Shown here: positions 11,368 through 19,112 of the stretch, piece by piece | Numbering within the stretch: position 1 is the stretch's first letter | Layout: each line of letters starts with the position of its first letter | DNA from: Rhodocyclaceae bacterium | GTDB taxonomy: Bacteria; Pseudomonadota; Gammaproteobacteria; Burkholderiales; Rhodocyclaceae | Direction of reading: 5' to 3' | Assembly (NCBI GenBank): GCA_023230455.1 | Contig: JALNXH010000017.1 | Span: forward strand, 1 to 64,000 | DNA length: 64,000 nucleotides | The notes under the pieces: generated by a model | What the model was told of the DNA's origin: nothing | Seen by the model: only the letters and a program-made list of their open reading frames with translations | The model's database searches: none | Program-made: the position numbers and the translations under genes

Positions 11368-11385
11368 TTTCCATTATCGTGGAAA
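11368..11385. promoter_or_regulatory. candidate ArsR operator upstream of arsR
   Basis: Inverted repeat TTTCCA-N6-TGGAAA at 11368-11385, ending 2 bp before the arsR start codon on the minus strand, so a bound repressor would cover the ribosome-binding region and the transcription start. Position and symmetry fit an autoregulatory ArsR site; the exact sequence was not matched to a characterised operator. Confidence 0.5.
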
Positions 11386-11431
11386 TATTTGACGGAAGGA
11401 AGACACGGCCGCTCCGTTGTCGGTGTCGGGG

Positions 11432-11491
11432 GGACACGGAAAGTCAAAGCTGTGCCAAGTTAGTAAAAAGCGTGTGCCACGGAGATTGAAA
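11432..11491 (+). repeat. left-end repeat cluster (three copies, consensus GTGCCA-N7-TGAAA)
   Basis: Three tandem units at 11432-11449 (GGACAC-N7-CAAAG, divergent), 11452-11469 (GTGCCA-N7-AAAAA) and 11474-11491 (GTGCCA-N7-TGAAA). Their starts are 20 and 22 bp apart, about two DNA turns, as expected for side-by-side protein-binding sites. The same consensus recurs at the other edge of the island in inverted orientation. Confidence 0.55.
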
Positions 11492-11664
11492 GGGCTCGGA
11501 ATATCAGAGTCTTTCTTGTTTGGAGCTTGGCTTCTGTACTTCTATCTTGACGACGTAGGCCTGAAAACGATCACAGCGGTCCTTTTTTCGCCGGAGCGGT
11601 TAATGCCCGTTCTGGAATGTGGTAGAGAGCACGGTTCCAGGAGAGTGGAAAGCTTGTGGAATAG

Positions 11665-11681
11665 ACAGTTGACCGGTCTGT
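11665..11681. promoter_or_regulatory. palindrome just upstream of the HTH gene
   Basis: A perfect GACCGGTC (11671-11678) inside a looser palindrome ACAG...CTGT, 11 bp before the ATG of the MerR-like gene. It could be an autoregulatory operator for that HTH protein. Only symmetry and position support this. Confidence 0.3.
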
Positions 11682-11691
11682 ACCTGTTGAG

Positions 11692-12222
11692 ATGAACGTT
11701 CTTGCATGGCAAAATACGCAAAATTTCACGTTATCAACAACGCAAATGCCAACTGTCCCTGCCATTCAATACACTCAGGATCAGATGCGCACGCTAACTG
11801 GCGTTTCTGCCGAGACTGTGCGGCATTGGCGCAAAACCTTACCGTACCTTGCCTCCAAGACAGGGAAAGCTGCTCGGTTCACCTTTGCCGATCTTCTTGC
11901 CCTAGCTGTCACCAACGAATTGGTCAGCTCGTTGGGCGTGCACATCACCACTGTCAGCGCTGGCGTCGATGCGCTGTTCCGGTTGCTGGCTGACAGTAGC
12001 ATATTGGCACTGAATGGCGCCGTGGTGTTGGTGACCCCGACCTCGGCGACCCTACGTGACACCGGCCCAGAGGGACTTGGGCCGGCACCGACGCAACCGA
12101 CTCTCGCCATCCCTCTTGATCCTTTGATCACGCGGCTTCAGCAGCACATGCTGCCGATCATGTCAGCGCCAAAGCAAGCAGCATTGCCGTTTCCGCCTGA
12201 AGCTATTCGGAGCAGGGCGTGA
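11692..12222 (+). CDS. MerR-like helix-turn-helix protein of the methylase operon
   Basis: A 176-aa protein. Residues about 24-75 form a MerR-type DNA-binding head: YTQDQMRTLTGVSAETVRHW, then a wing with GKAARFTFADLLALAVTNEL. The rest (VSSLGVHITTVSAGVDALFRLL onward) is helical and ends in a Pro/Ala-rich tail; there is no known effector domain and no Cys pair for metals. Its TGA overlaps the GTG start of the methyltransferase (GTGA), so it belongs to the same operon and is translationally coupled. By analogy with controller proteins of restriction-modification operons it may time expression of the downstream genes. ATG 11746 is an alternative start; neither has a clear ribosome-binding site. 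Base composition is unlike the arsenic genes next door. Confidence 0.7.
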   Translation: MNVLAWQNTQNFTLSTTQMPTVPAIQYTQDQMRTLTGVSAETVRHWRKTLPYLASKTGKAARFTFADLLALAVTNELVSSLGVHITTVSAGVDALFRLLADSSILALNGAVVLVTPTSATLRDTGPEGLGPAPTQPTLAIPLDPLITRLQQHMLPIMSAPKQAALPFPPEAIRSRA

Positions 12223-15182
12223 ATACCTCCAGGCTGGATCATGTGCTCGCCGCAACCGGCTTCCTTCCGGATGGTCAACCCGCGCCAGGCCTTCGACTGG
12301 GAGCGGAGGCGCAATCTTCTCGCCATGGCCGCGTCTTTACTCCAGACGCTCTGTGGCATAGCACGTCGTCGTTGACCGTCTATTTCAAGTTCGAGCAAAG
12401 CGCGCCTACAGACGATCTTGTCAGCCAGTGGCGGCGAGAAATCTGGAACGAGGGGTTCGCGCCGTTGCTGTGGGTGATTTCGCCGCAGCGTATCGACCTG
12501 TATAACGGCTTCGGCACACCCGTGAAAGAAGATGATGCCCAGAGACACCTGATCCGACGTTTCGAAAACATCGAATCTTCGCTCAAGGAACTGGATACGT
12601 TCGCCGGCCGATTGGCGATCGAGACGGGCCAGTTCTGGGTCCAAGTGCCGGTCATCGATCGCAAAACTAGCGTCGATCAGAAGCTCCTGTCGGACCTTGG
12701 TTTTCTCGAACGCGACCTGGTCGCTGGCAATCTCGCGCGTGGTGAGGCACAGGCCTTGATCGGGCGGGTGATTTTTACCCAGTATCTGATCGACCGCGAG
12801 ATCGTCAGTGCGGCACGGCTGAAGAGGGTATGTGACCACACAACGTTGCCGATGATCCTGCGCGACCGGCCAGCGACCGGCAAGCTGTTCGAATGGCTGG
12901 CCCAGACTTTCAACGGCGACATGTTTCCACCCTCGTCGGTCAAGACAACACCCTCCGCTCACCACCTGACGCGGGTTGCCGAATTCCTTGAGGCCGTCGA
13001 TCCCGAGAGTGGGCAGCTCAGCTTTTTCCCGTACCAGTTCGACGTCATTCCGGTCGAGCTCATCAGCTCGATCTACGAGCAGTTCGCGCACGCCGAGCCA
13101 CGTCCAGATGGAAAGCGCACGGAAGCGCTGCGCAACGGCGTGCATTACACACGACTGTCGGTGGTTTCCCTGATCCTCGATGAGGTCATGGATGGCCTGT
13201 CGGGACGGGAGTCCGTTCTAGATTTGACGTGCGGCTCCGGCGTCTTCCTGGTCGAGGCGTTACGGCGACTTGTCCATCTGCGCATGAAAGGTCAGACACC
13301 AACACGGGAAGTGATCCGCTCGACGCTCTATGAGCAGATCTACGGCGTGGACATCAGCGAAGCCGCCATTCGCGTCGCTGCATTCAGCTTGTATCTAGCC
13401 GCACTTGAACTGGACCCCGATCCCCGCCCGCCGCACTCCCTGAAGTTTCAGCCACTGATCGGCAAGACATTGCTCGTCGGCGACGCTCGGACCGTCGAGC
13501 GCGACGGAGATAGCAAGGCCGTGCTAACCACCCCGGCGGGATTGAAACAGTTCGACCTGATCGTGGGCAATCCGCCTTGGAGCTTTAAAGGGCAGACCGG
13601 AACCGAAGCACGACGAAAGACCAGAGTTGCTGGCGTTCCCGCGCAGCCGCGAGGGGAAGGGCTGGACTTCGTGTTGCGGGCAGCTGAGTTCTCGCATGAG
13701 AAAACACGCTTCGGCATCATTCTCAGCGCGATGCCATTCTTTAGCCGCAGCGGGACGGGCATGGCGGCGGCACAGCATGTCATGCGCACCATGGCCCCGA
13801 TCACCTTGGTCAACCTGTCCCACTTATGCAGTTGGCTTTTCGCGACAGCAACGATGCCAGCAGTGGTCCTCTTTGCTCGCCACCGACCAACGCAGCGGGC
13901 AGATCAGGTCACGGTAGTTCAAATTCCGTGGACGCCCAGCGGCGCGAGAACTCATTCGTTCGAGGTTGCACCCAGTGATGTCATCAAGCTGACTCTCGGC
14001 GAGATCGAAAGGCAGCCGCTGAAATTGAAGGCCGCTGCTGTGGGTCGTCACCGTGATCTTCTATTGTTGGACGAGCTGACTTCGGTACATCAAAGCCTGG
14101 GCGAACGGCTGGCATCACTCGATACCAAGTTCCATGATGGGTTGACTCAAGGGCGTCCGACGAACCAGACGCGCGATGCTCGTGAATTGAACGGGTTGGA
14201 ACTGCTACAGACTAGCGACATGCAGCACTTCTGCATTCCTGATGACCTTCCAACATACAACCACTCGAAGGCTCAGTGGCCACACTCACGCAATACCTAT
14301 CGAGCACCTCTGCTGGTCGTAAAAGAAATGGTAGTGGGACATCCACGAGCTGTGGTCGCAGTCGCCGAGCGCGACCTTGTTTTTACCGACTCCTTCTTCG
14401 CCGTATCGCTACCAGCAGCCCACAAGCAAACGGCGCATCTACTCGGAGCGATTCTGAGTTCTGCGCTGGCCTCGTGGTTCTTTAGTTTGACGGCTGCGGA
14501 ATTTGGCATCTACAAGCGAAAGCTGTTAATGCGCGACGTTGGCTCTCTGCCGGTGCCGGATTTCATCACTGCCGGGAAGTCGCAAGCAGGGCAGCGCCTG
14601 TTGTCACTTGAGAAAGCACTACGTAAGCGCGAAATCGACGTGCAGGATTGGGCTGCATTGGACGAAGCGGTATTCGATCTATACGGGCTTGGTGACACCG
14701 ATCGAGTAGTGGTTCGAGATGGGCTTCTGCGCGCCGGATGGCAATGGGAGAGCGGCCGCGAATCTTCTGTCGCGACTACGGACAGCCGTACCGAGGTCGC
14801 GGCGTACGCCAAGACCTTTCTGTCCGTCATGGAGGGCTGGTTTTCCGTTCGTAACAAGCGACATATGCGCGCCGAAGTACTTGACTTACCAGGCAGCTCG
14901 GCCTTGCGCGTAGTGCGCTTCGTCCTGGAAGACGGCCCCGGAGATTCCAGCGTGAGCGTCGTGGCACCACAAGGCGACTTGAACGACGTGCTAGCACGGC
15001 TTGGTAAGCGACTGAAGGTCAAGATCGCAACCGCGCTCAGTGCGGAGCGGGAATTGCGAGTACACGGACGCAACGAAGTCGTGATCATCAAGCCCGCAGC
15101 GCGTCGCCACTGGATGGGCATCGCAGCACTGGAAGATGCCGATGCAGTGGTAGCGGAGAGCTTTTCAGGGGGCAACGCTTGA
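12219..15182 (+). CDS. N6-adenine DNA methyltransferase, Eco57I/type IIG-like (class I fold, NPPW)
   Basis: A 987-aa protein with a GTG start overlapping the preceding stop. Residues 1 to about 300: an unassigned N-terminal region with SSLTVYFKFE and LLWVISPQRIDLYNGFG, of the kind found in large single-chain methylases. Motif X is GVHYTR near residue 308; motif I (AdoMet loop) is LDLTCGSGVF near 334-343; GVDIS follows; motif IV is NPPW at 451-454. From about 560 onward a target-recognition region ends with IYKRKLL...GSLPVPD, then a roughly 200-residue C-terminal domain. The order X-I-IV-TRD is that of gamma-class adenine methylases. I do not see a convincing PD-(D/E)xK triad within this chain, so cleavage is probably supplied by the next gene. 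PglX (BREX) is related in layout but no other BREX gene is present. Confidence 0.85.
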   Translation: MNTSRLDHVLAATGFLPDGQPAPGLRLGAEAQSSRHGRVFTPDALWHSTSSLTVYFKFEQSAPTDDLVSQWRREIWNEGFAPLLWVISPQRIDLYNGFGTPVKEDDAQRHLIRRFENIESSLKELDTFAGRLAIETGQFWVQVPVIDRKTSVDQKLLSDLGFLERDLVAGNLARGEAQALIGRVIFTQYLIDREIVSAARLKRVCDHTTLPMILRDRPATGKLFEWLAQTFNGDMFPPSSVKTTPSAHHLTRVAEFLEAVDPESGQLSFFPYQFDVIPVELISSIYEQFAHAEPRPDGKRTEALRNGVHYTRLSVVSLILDEVMDGLSGRESVLDLTCGSGVFLVEALRRLVHLRMKGQTPTREVIRSTLYEQIYGVDISEAAIRVAAFSLYLAALELDPDPRPPHSLKFQPLIGKTLLVGDARTVERDGDSKAVLTTPAGLKQFDLIVGNPPWSFKGQTGTEARRKTRVAGVPAQPRGEGLDFVLRAAEFSHEKTRFGIILSAMPFFSRSGTGMAAAQHVMRTMAPITLVNLSHLCSWLFATATMPAVVLFARHRPTQRADQVTVVQIPWTPSGARTHSFEVAPSDVIKLTLGEIERQPLKLKAAAVGRHRDLLLLDELTSVHQSLGERLASLDTKFHDGLTQGRPTNQTRDARELNGLELLQTSDMQHFCIPDDLPTYNHSKAQWPHSRNTYRAPLLVVKEMVVGHPRAVVAVAERDLVFTDSFFAVSLPAAHKQTAHLLGAILSSALASWFFSLTAAEFGIYKRKLLMRDVGSLPVPDFITAGKSQAGQRLLSLEKALRKREIDVQDWAALDEAVFDLYGLGDTDRVVVRDGLLRAGWQWESGRESSVATTDSRTEVAAYAKTFLSVMEGWFSVRNKRHMRAEVLDLPGSSALRVVRFVLEDGPGDSSVSVVAPQGDLNDVLARLGKRLKVKIATALSAERELRVHGRNEVVIIKPAARRHWMGIAALEDADAVVAESFSGGNA

Positions 15183-15844
15183 GGATTCCCTATGAGCCCC
15201 CTCCTGCTTTGGGCAGAGAGTTCATCGAACTGGAGCCTGAGGTCGTAGCGGTCATTCTGCTGACACTGGCTGATGGTTGGCAACATGCATGTGAAGCCGA
15301 GGATGTAAATCCCAATGCTGGCGAGGTGCTCATGACGGAGCGCCTACGCGATGGGATGCGCAGTGCACTGAAGAACTCTCCGTGGAAACAGATTATGGTG
15401 CTGCCTGGCACAGAGTCGCGATCAAAAAGCAGCGTAATGCTGCCGGACGGGCGCACCGATATTCCACTGGCGTTCGTCGAAATCTTCTTGCGCACACAAG
15501 AACATGATCCTCATGCGATCATCGAATGCAAGCGAATCGCAGGGTCAGACACCCACTTGTGCCGCGAGTACGTAGTCGAAGGCATGGATCGATTCATCCA
15601 GGAGAAGTACGGAGAGAACCATGCTATCGGCTTCATGGTGGGTTACGTTCTTTCCGGCGCCCCTTCGGAATCTGCCGATGGCGTCAACGCTTACTTGAAG
15701 CGGGTTTCGCGTCCGGCAGATCGCCTCGCCCCGAGCGACGTCAGTCCCGGGCCGACTTGGCAGAGCCAGCACACACGCTCCAGGCCATCTATGCCGATTC
15801 GCTTACATCATGCGTTCCTTGGGTTCTCGGGCACACCTGCCTAA
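15179..15844 (+). CDS. PD-(D/E)xK nuclease-like protein coupled to the methylase
   Basis: A 221-aa protein with a TTG start at 15179 inside the methylase stop (TTGA overlap). The central part shows a PD-(D/E)xK pattern: Asp94 in GRTDIPL, 21 residues later the strand HAIIECKRI with Glu116-x-Lys118; Glu51 or Glu54 (VLMTERL) may be the leading acid. After this a helix (YVVEGMDRFIQEKYG) and a strand (AIGFMVGYVLSG) follow, as in restriction-endonuclease folds. It is probably the cleavage partner of the adenine methylase. No close named family was recognised; the protein could also be an inactive accessory subunit. Its TAA stop is followed immediately by the palindrome-rich end of the island. Confidence 0.7.
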   Translation: MRIPYEPPPALGREFIELEPEVVAVILLTLADGWQHACEAEDVNPNAGEVLMTERLRDGMRSALKNSPWKQIMVLPGTESRSKSSVMLPDGRTDIPLAFVEIFLRTQEHDPHAIIECKRIAGSDTHLCREYVVEGMDRFIQEKYGENHAIGFMVGYVLSGAPSESADGVNAYLKRVSRPADRLAPSDVSPGPTWQSQHTRSRPSMPIRLHHAFLGFSGTPA

Positions 15845-15853
15845 CGCACCTGA

Positions 15854-15976
15854 GCACCGAGTCCGATAGGACTCAAGAAACACCCACGACGGCATAGCAT
15901 AGAAACCGGCAGAGGCCGGATAGCCTACTCGGTGCCACCGTTTTCAGTTTTGGTGGCACGGTGTGTGTGTTTCTTT
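15854..15976 (+). other. palindrome-dense segment with competing secondary structures
   Basis: Within about 120 nt after the nuclease gene: GCACCGAGT (15854-15862) pairs with ACTCGGTGC (15927-15935); GAGTCC/GGACTC (15859-15874) is an alternative hairpin using the same bases; CCGGC-AGAG-GCCGG (15906-15919); GTGCCACC/GGTGGCAC (15932-15959); and AAGAAACAC (15875-15883) can pair with GTGTTTCTT (15967-15975), crossing the first helix like a pseudoknot. No open frame and no intrinsic-terminator T tract is seen. It may be a structured RNA or simply stacked inverted protein-binding sites at an element end. Confidence 0.4.
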
Positions 15977-16067
15977 AAGGGCGATGGCACGAGGCTGGTG
16001 AACTCGTGCCAGTCTTGTTGAAAAAACAGCTCAAAATCAATAGCCCTCGTTTCAACTTTAATGACAG
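15942..16067 (-). repeat. right-end repeat cluster (consensus GTGCCA-N7-TGAAA)
   Basis: Copies at 15942-15959 (minus, GTGCCA-N7-TGAAA), 15973-15990 (minus, GTGCCA-N7-TAAAG), 16006-16023 (plus, GTGCCA-N7-TGAAA) and 16050-16067 (minus, CTGTCA-N7-TGAAA). The minus- and plus-oriented copies at 15985-16011 face each other and create the 9-bp hairpin TGGCACGAG/CTCGTGCCA. Same consensus as the cluster at 11432-11491, in mainly inverted orientation, marking the other edge of the low-GC island. Confidence 0.55.
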
Positions 16068-16095
16068 TCAGCGACAACTCGGGGCCGGCCGGCCG

Positions 16096-16896
16096 TCAGC
16101 CCGCCGAAGGGAAACGCGCCGGGCGGCCGGCGCGCATCGCCTCGACGCCTTCGGCGGCGTCGGCGCCGAGGAAGCACAGCATTTCCAGCGCCAGCGAGTT
16201 GTCGAAGATCGGCCGTGCCATCTGCATCCAGTTGTTGAGCGACTTCTTGGTGTAGCGGATGGCCTGCTGGCTGCCGGCGGCGAGCCGGTCGGCGGTTTTC
16301 AGCGCGCGCGCCATCAGTTGCTCGGCGGGAACGCACAGGCTGACCAGGCCGATGCGTTCCGCTTCCTTGCCGTCGACGAAGTCGGCGGTCATCAGCAGGT
16401 ACTTCGCCTTGGCCATGCCGCACAGCAGCGGCCAGACGATGGCGGCGTGGTCGCCCGCGGAAACGCCGAGCTTGACGTGGCCGTCGCCGATGCGCGCCTC
16501 CTCCGCCATGATGCTGATGTCGGCCAGCAGTGCAACGGCCAGTCCGGCGCCGACGGCAACGCCGTTGATGGCGGAGATGACGGGTTTCTCGCAGCCGATC
16601 ATGGCGTAGACGATGTCCGCCGCTTCGCGCATGCCTTTGGCGATCTCGCCCGCGTTGCCGACCATTCCACTCACCCAGTCGAGGTCGCCGCCCGCCGAGA
16701 AGGCGCGCTCGCCGCGGCCGGTAATCAGCGCAACCTTGGTTGCCGGGTCGTCGTCGATCACCGCCCAGATCTTCGACAGCTCCCAGTGCAGACGGGCGTT
16801 GGTGGCGTTCAGCACTTCAGGCCGGTTGATGGTGATCACCAGCACGCCGTTCGGCCGGGCTTCGAAAGTCAGGAACTGGAAGTCGGAATACTGCAT
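16096..16896 (-). CDS. enoyl-CoA hydratase/isomerase family protein
   Basis: A 266-aa crotonase-fold enzyme. The oxyanion-hole regions are readable: ERAFSAGGDL (first, after strand ALITGRG) and INGVAVGAGLAVALLADI (second). The usual catalytic glutamates of mitochondrial crotonase are not both evident: the second-loop region reads EARIGDGHVKLGVSAGDHAA, so hydratase activity should not be assumed. Length fits the single-domain family. Probably acts on an acyl-CoA made by the synthetase encoded just upstream on the same strand (212 bp away, with a repeat between). The substrate could be aromatic-ring-cleavage or fatty acyl intermediates; undetermined. Confidence 0.85.
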   Translation of the reverse strand: MQYSDFQFLTFEARPNGVLVITINRPEVLNATNARLHWELSKIWAVIDDDPATKVALITGRGERAFSAGGDLDWVSGMVGNAGEIAKGMREAADIVYAMIGCEKPVISAINGVAVGAGLAVALLADISIMAEEARIGDGHVKLGVSAGDHAAIVWPLLCGMAKAKYLLMTADFVDGKEAERIGLVSLCVPAEQLMARALKTADRLAAGSQQAIRYTKKSLNNWMQMARPIFDNSLALEMLCFLGADAAEGVEAMRAGRPARFPSAG

Positions 16897-16990
16897 GGGG
16901 GTCTCCTTGAAGAAACATCGAACATATTTCCACCGTCAGGGCTGAGTCCTTCGACTCCGCTCAGGACAGAAGCGCAAGCGCTCCAGCACT

Positions 16991-17091
16991 GGGCTTCGAC
17001 AAGCTCAGCCCGAACGGTGGGGTACTTAATCAGCGTTTTCCTGAAGGGTGCACGTCGCTGTGGGACGAACGGACTTGACCCGCATTTCCCT
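16991..17091. repeat. intergenic repeat, copy 1
   Basis: Contains GCTTCGACAAGCTCAGCCC and, 65 bp on, CCGCATTTCCCT; both parts recur in degenerate form at 19067-19112. The first part is a GC-rich imperfect palindrome of the kind scattered between genes in many beta- and gammaproteobacteria. Confidence 0.45.
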
Positions 17092-17107
17092 GCGTGTGGA
17101 ACGCCGC

Positions 17108-18667
17108 TCACGCCGTCGACAGCGTGCTGTAGCGGTCGCGCAGTGCGCGCTTGACGACTTTGCCGATCGAGGTCATCGGCAGGCTGTCCAGGCAGTACAG
17201 CTCCTTTGGCGCCTTGTAGCCGGCGATCAGGGTGCGGCAATGCGCGATCAGTTCGTCCGGGGCCGCCGCCGCTTTTTCCCGCAGCACCACGCAGGCGACG
17301 ATTTTCTCCCCCCAGCGTTCGTCGGGAATGCCGATCACCGCGGCCTGCGCCACCGCCGGATGGCGCAGCAGCGATTGCTCGACCTCGATCGAATAGACGT
17401 TCTCGCCGCCGGAGATGATCATGTCCTTGACCCGGTCGAGGATGTAGTAGTAGCCGTCGGCGTCGCGCCGTCCGGCGTCGCCGGTGTGGTACCAGCCGTC
17501 GCGCAGCACGGCGGCGGTGACCTCGGGCTGGTTCAGGTAGCCGCTGAACATGGTCGGGGTGCGGATCAGGATTTCGCCGACTTCGCCGTCGGCGACCTCG
17601 CGGCCTTCGGCATCGACGATCCTGAGCTCCACCAGCGGCGGCGGCGTGCCGCAGGACTTGAGCCGGGCCTCGTTGTCGGCATCGTGCTGCTGCGGCCGCA
17701 GCAGGGTCACGGTCCATGTTTCGGTGGTGCCGTAGAACTGGAGGAAATCGCACTTCATCATGTGCAGGGCTTTTTTCAGCAGCGTTTTCTCGATCAGCGA
17801 ACCGGCGTACATCACCAGCCGCAGGGACGAGAAATCGGTGCTGGCGGCGCGCGGATGGCTGAGCAGGATCTGGATCGCCGTCGGCACCAGGCTGCATACC
17901 GTCGGCCGGTCGCGCTCGATCGCGTCGAGCAGCTTGTCCGGCTCCATGGCCGGCAGCATCGAAATCGTCGCGCCGTTGTACAAGCCCTGGATCGCCAGCC
18001 CCATGCCGACCAGATGGAAGTTCGGCATCACCAGCATCATCACGTCGTCGTGGGTCCAGTTGAAGCCGCTGTCGAGGTGTTCCGACAGGCGCATGTAGTT
18101 GAAGGCGCCATGCGAAAGCTGCACGCCTTTCGGCCGGCCGGTGGTGCCCGAGGTGTAGAGCACGATGGCGCAGCGTTCCGGCGGAATCGGCAGGCCGGGA
18201 TCGGTGTCGCTCGCACCGTCAAGCCAGGCATCCAGCTGGCCATCGGGCCCCGTTTCGGAACCGAACTCGACCGTGGTGAATTGCCAGGCACAGCTTTTTT
18301 GCGCCTCGGCGACCAGCGCGTGGAATTCGCGGTCCACGAAGATCAGCGGCGGCTGCGCATCGTCGATCACCTGCGCCAGTTCGGGCGGGGCCAGCCGCCA
18401 GTTCAGCGGCGCCAACGCGCAACCGGCTTTCCAGGCGCCGAACTGGACGTCGAAATAGGCCAGCGAATTCTTGCCGACGAAACCGATGTTCGCTCCGGGC
18501 CGTACTCCCGTCGCAACGATCGCATTGGCGACGCGATTGGAAATGCGGTCGAGTTCGCCGAAGGTGCGTTTTTCCGTGCCGGCCACCAGGGCCGGTTTGT
18601 TTCGGCAGTGCCGGCCGTAATGCCGCGAAATGTCGGCCAGCGATTTGATCTCGTTGTATAGCCACAT
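17108..18667 (-). CDS. AMP-dependent acyl-CoA synthetase/ligase
   Basis: A 519-aa adenylate-forming enzyme. The AMP-binding P-loop YTSGTTGRPKGVQLSH lies near residue 170; later come YGTTET (acyl-adenylate site), GWYHTGDAGRRDADGYY and the hinge LDRVKDMIISGGENVYS; the catalytic Lys is in the C-terminal IGKVVKRALRDRY. It activates a carboxylic acid with ATP and ligates CoA in the cytoplasm; sequence style is that of fatty-acyl or short/medium-chain acyl-CoA synthetases (FadD3/FadD13-like). Same orientation as the downstream enoyl-CoA hydratase gene, hinting at a small acyl-CoA catabolic unit. Substrate unresolved. Confidence 0.88.
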   Translation of the reverse strand: MWLYNEIKSLADISRHYGRHCRNKPALVAGTEKRTFGELDRISNRVANAIVATGVRPGANIGFVGKNSLAYFDVQFGAWKAGCALAPLNWRLAPPELAQVIDDAQPPLIFVDREFHALVAEAQKSCAWQFTTVEFGSETGPDGQLDAWLDGASDTDPGLPIPPERCAIVLYTSGTTGRPKGVQLSHGAFNYMRLSEHLDSGFNWTHDDVMMLVMPNFHLVGMGLAIQGLYNGATISMLPAMEPDKLLDAIERDRPTVCSLVPTAIQILLSHPRAASTDFSSLRLVMYAGSLIEKTLLKKALHMMKCDFLQFYGTTETWTVTLLRPQQHDADNEARLKSCGTPPPLVELRIVDAEGREVADGEVGEILIRTPTMFSGYLNQPEVTAAVLRDGWYHTGDAGRRDADGYYYILDRVKDMIISGGENVYSIEVEQSLLRHPAVAQAAVIGIPDERWGEKIVACVVLREKAAAAPDELIAHCRTLIAGYKAPKELYCLDSLPMTSIGKVVKRALRDRYSTLSTA

Positions 18668-18895
18668 GCTCCAGCCTCCTCGATGTCAGTACGCGCTGCG
18701 GAGTTGGGGCGAGGGCCGACGGGCATCCGGCCGGTGCTTCGATACCCGGCGGCGGTCCGTTTTTCCTCCTTCAGTCCCGGCTTTGATCCGGTTTTATTTT
18801 TTGCTACAGCCTGCTCACGACCGGCTCATCATAATACCGATCGCCGTCCCCGGGGCTGGCCCGCCCGTGCATTCGCCTTCCGCTGGGCGGCGGCT

Positions 18896-19054
18896 TCAGC
18901 GGCCCATGAAACGGGCAAATCGGTTGGGCGCGAGGGGCTCCGGTTCGAGCCGGTTCACCGCCGCGTCCGGATCGGCGTCGCCGATGGCCATGCTGCAGAA
19001 CAGCACCCATTCTGCGGGTGCCGGGCGGTCGAGAAAGGCGTGCACGGACGTGTG
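18896..19054 (-). pseudogene. remnant of a nitroreductase-family gene (C-terminal fragment)
   Basis: On the minus strand the frame reads HAFLDRPAPAEWVLFCSMAI then GDADPDAAVNRL and ends FARFMGR-stop. This closely resembles the C-terminus of nitroreductase-family flavoproteins (pattern CGMALGYADPDAPVNRLRTER...FARFLGF). Nothing matching the N-terminal two thirds is present: the fragment is cut by an intergenic repeat at about 19067 and then by the end of the ald gene. It is therefore a decayed leftover, probably truncated by a rearrangement at the repeat. The rest of 18668-18895 is non-coding and should contain the promoter for the acyl-CoA synthetase. Confidence 0.6.
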
Positions 19055-19066
19055 CAGCGGTTCCCT

Positions 19067-19112
19067 GGGCAAGTCGACAGGCTCAATGCGAACAGGCTGG
19101 ATCCGCATTTCC
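19067..19112. repeat. intergenic repeat, copy 2 (partial)
   Basis: TCGACAGGCTCAATGCGAAC followed by ATCCGCATTTCCCT, a degenerate partial copy of the repeat at 16991-17091, abutting the ald stop codon and the nitroreductase remnant. Confidence 0.4.

Larger units (their letters stand above)
11418..16076. mobile_element. candidate non-autonomous transposon-like island carrying a methylase/nuclease operon
   Basis: The segment between the arsR promoter and the enoyl-CoA hydratase stop is visibly poorer in G+C than both flanks. Near its two edges are inverted TGTCG(G/C)TG(T/A)C ends (11418-11427 on plus; 16076-16067 on minus), each followed inward by several copies of a roughly 18-bp repeat, GTGCCA-N7-TGAAA or variants. 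Multiple inward-pointing transposase sites plus TGT...ACA ends are the usual plan of Tn7/Tn5053-type (DDE, TnsB/TniA) elements. No transposase is present and the 5-bp flanks (TCCGT and ACTCG) do not form a target duplication, so this would be a remnant or a cassette moved in trans. The boundaries are an inference. Confidence 0.4.

Noticed and set aside
11417..11695. 92-codon open frame over the left-end repeats
   Set aside because: Overlaps the repeat cluster, has no ribosome-binding site and no recognisable protein features.
12138..13145. long open frame antisense to the methylase gene
   Set aside because: Its translation has no domain pattern and it lies wholly inside a strong coding gene; it is a frame shadow.
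15839..16020. integron-like attC recombination site (GCCTAAC overlapping the stop codon)
   Set aside because: A matching GTTRRRY core at 60-140 bp is missing and the folded arms do not fit an attC; no integrase is present.
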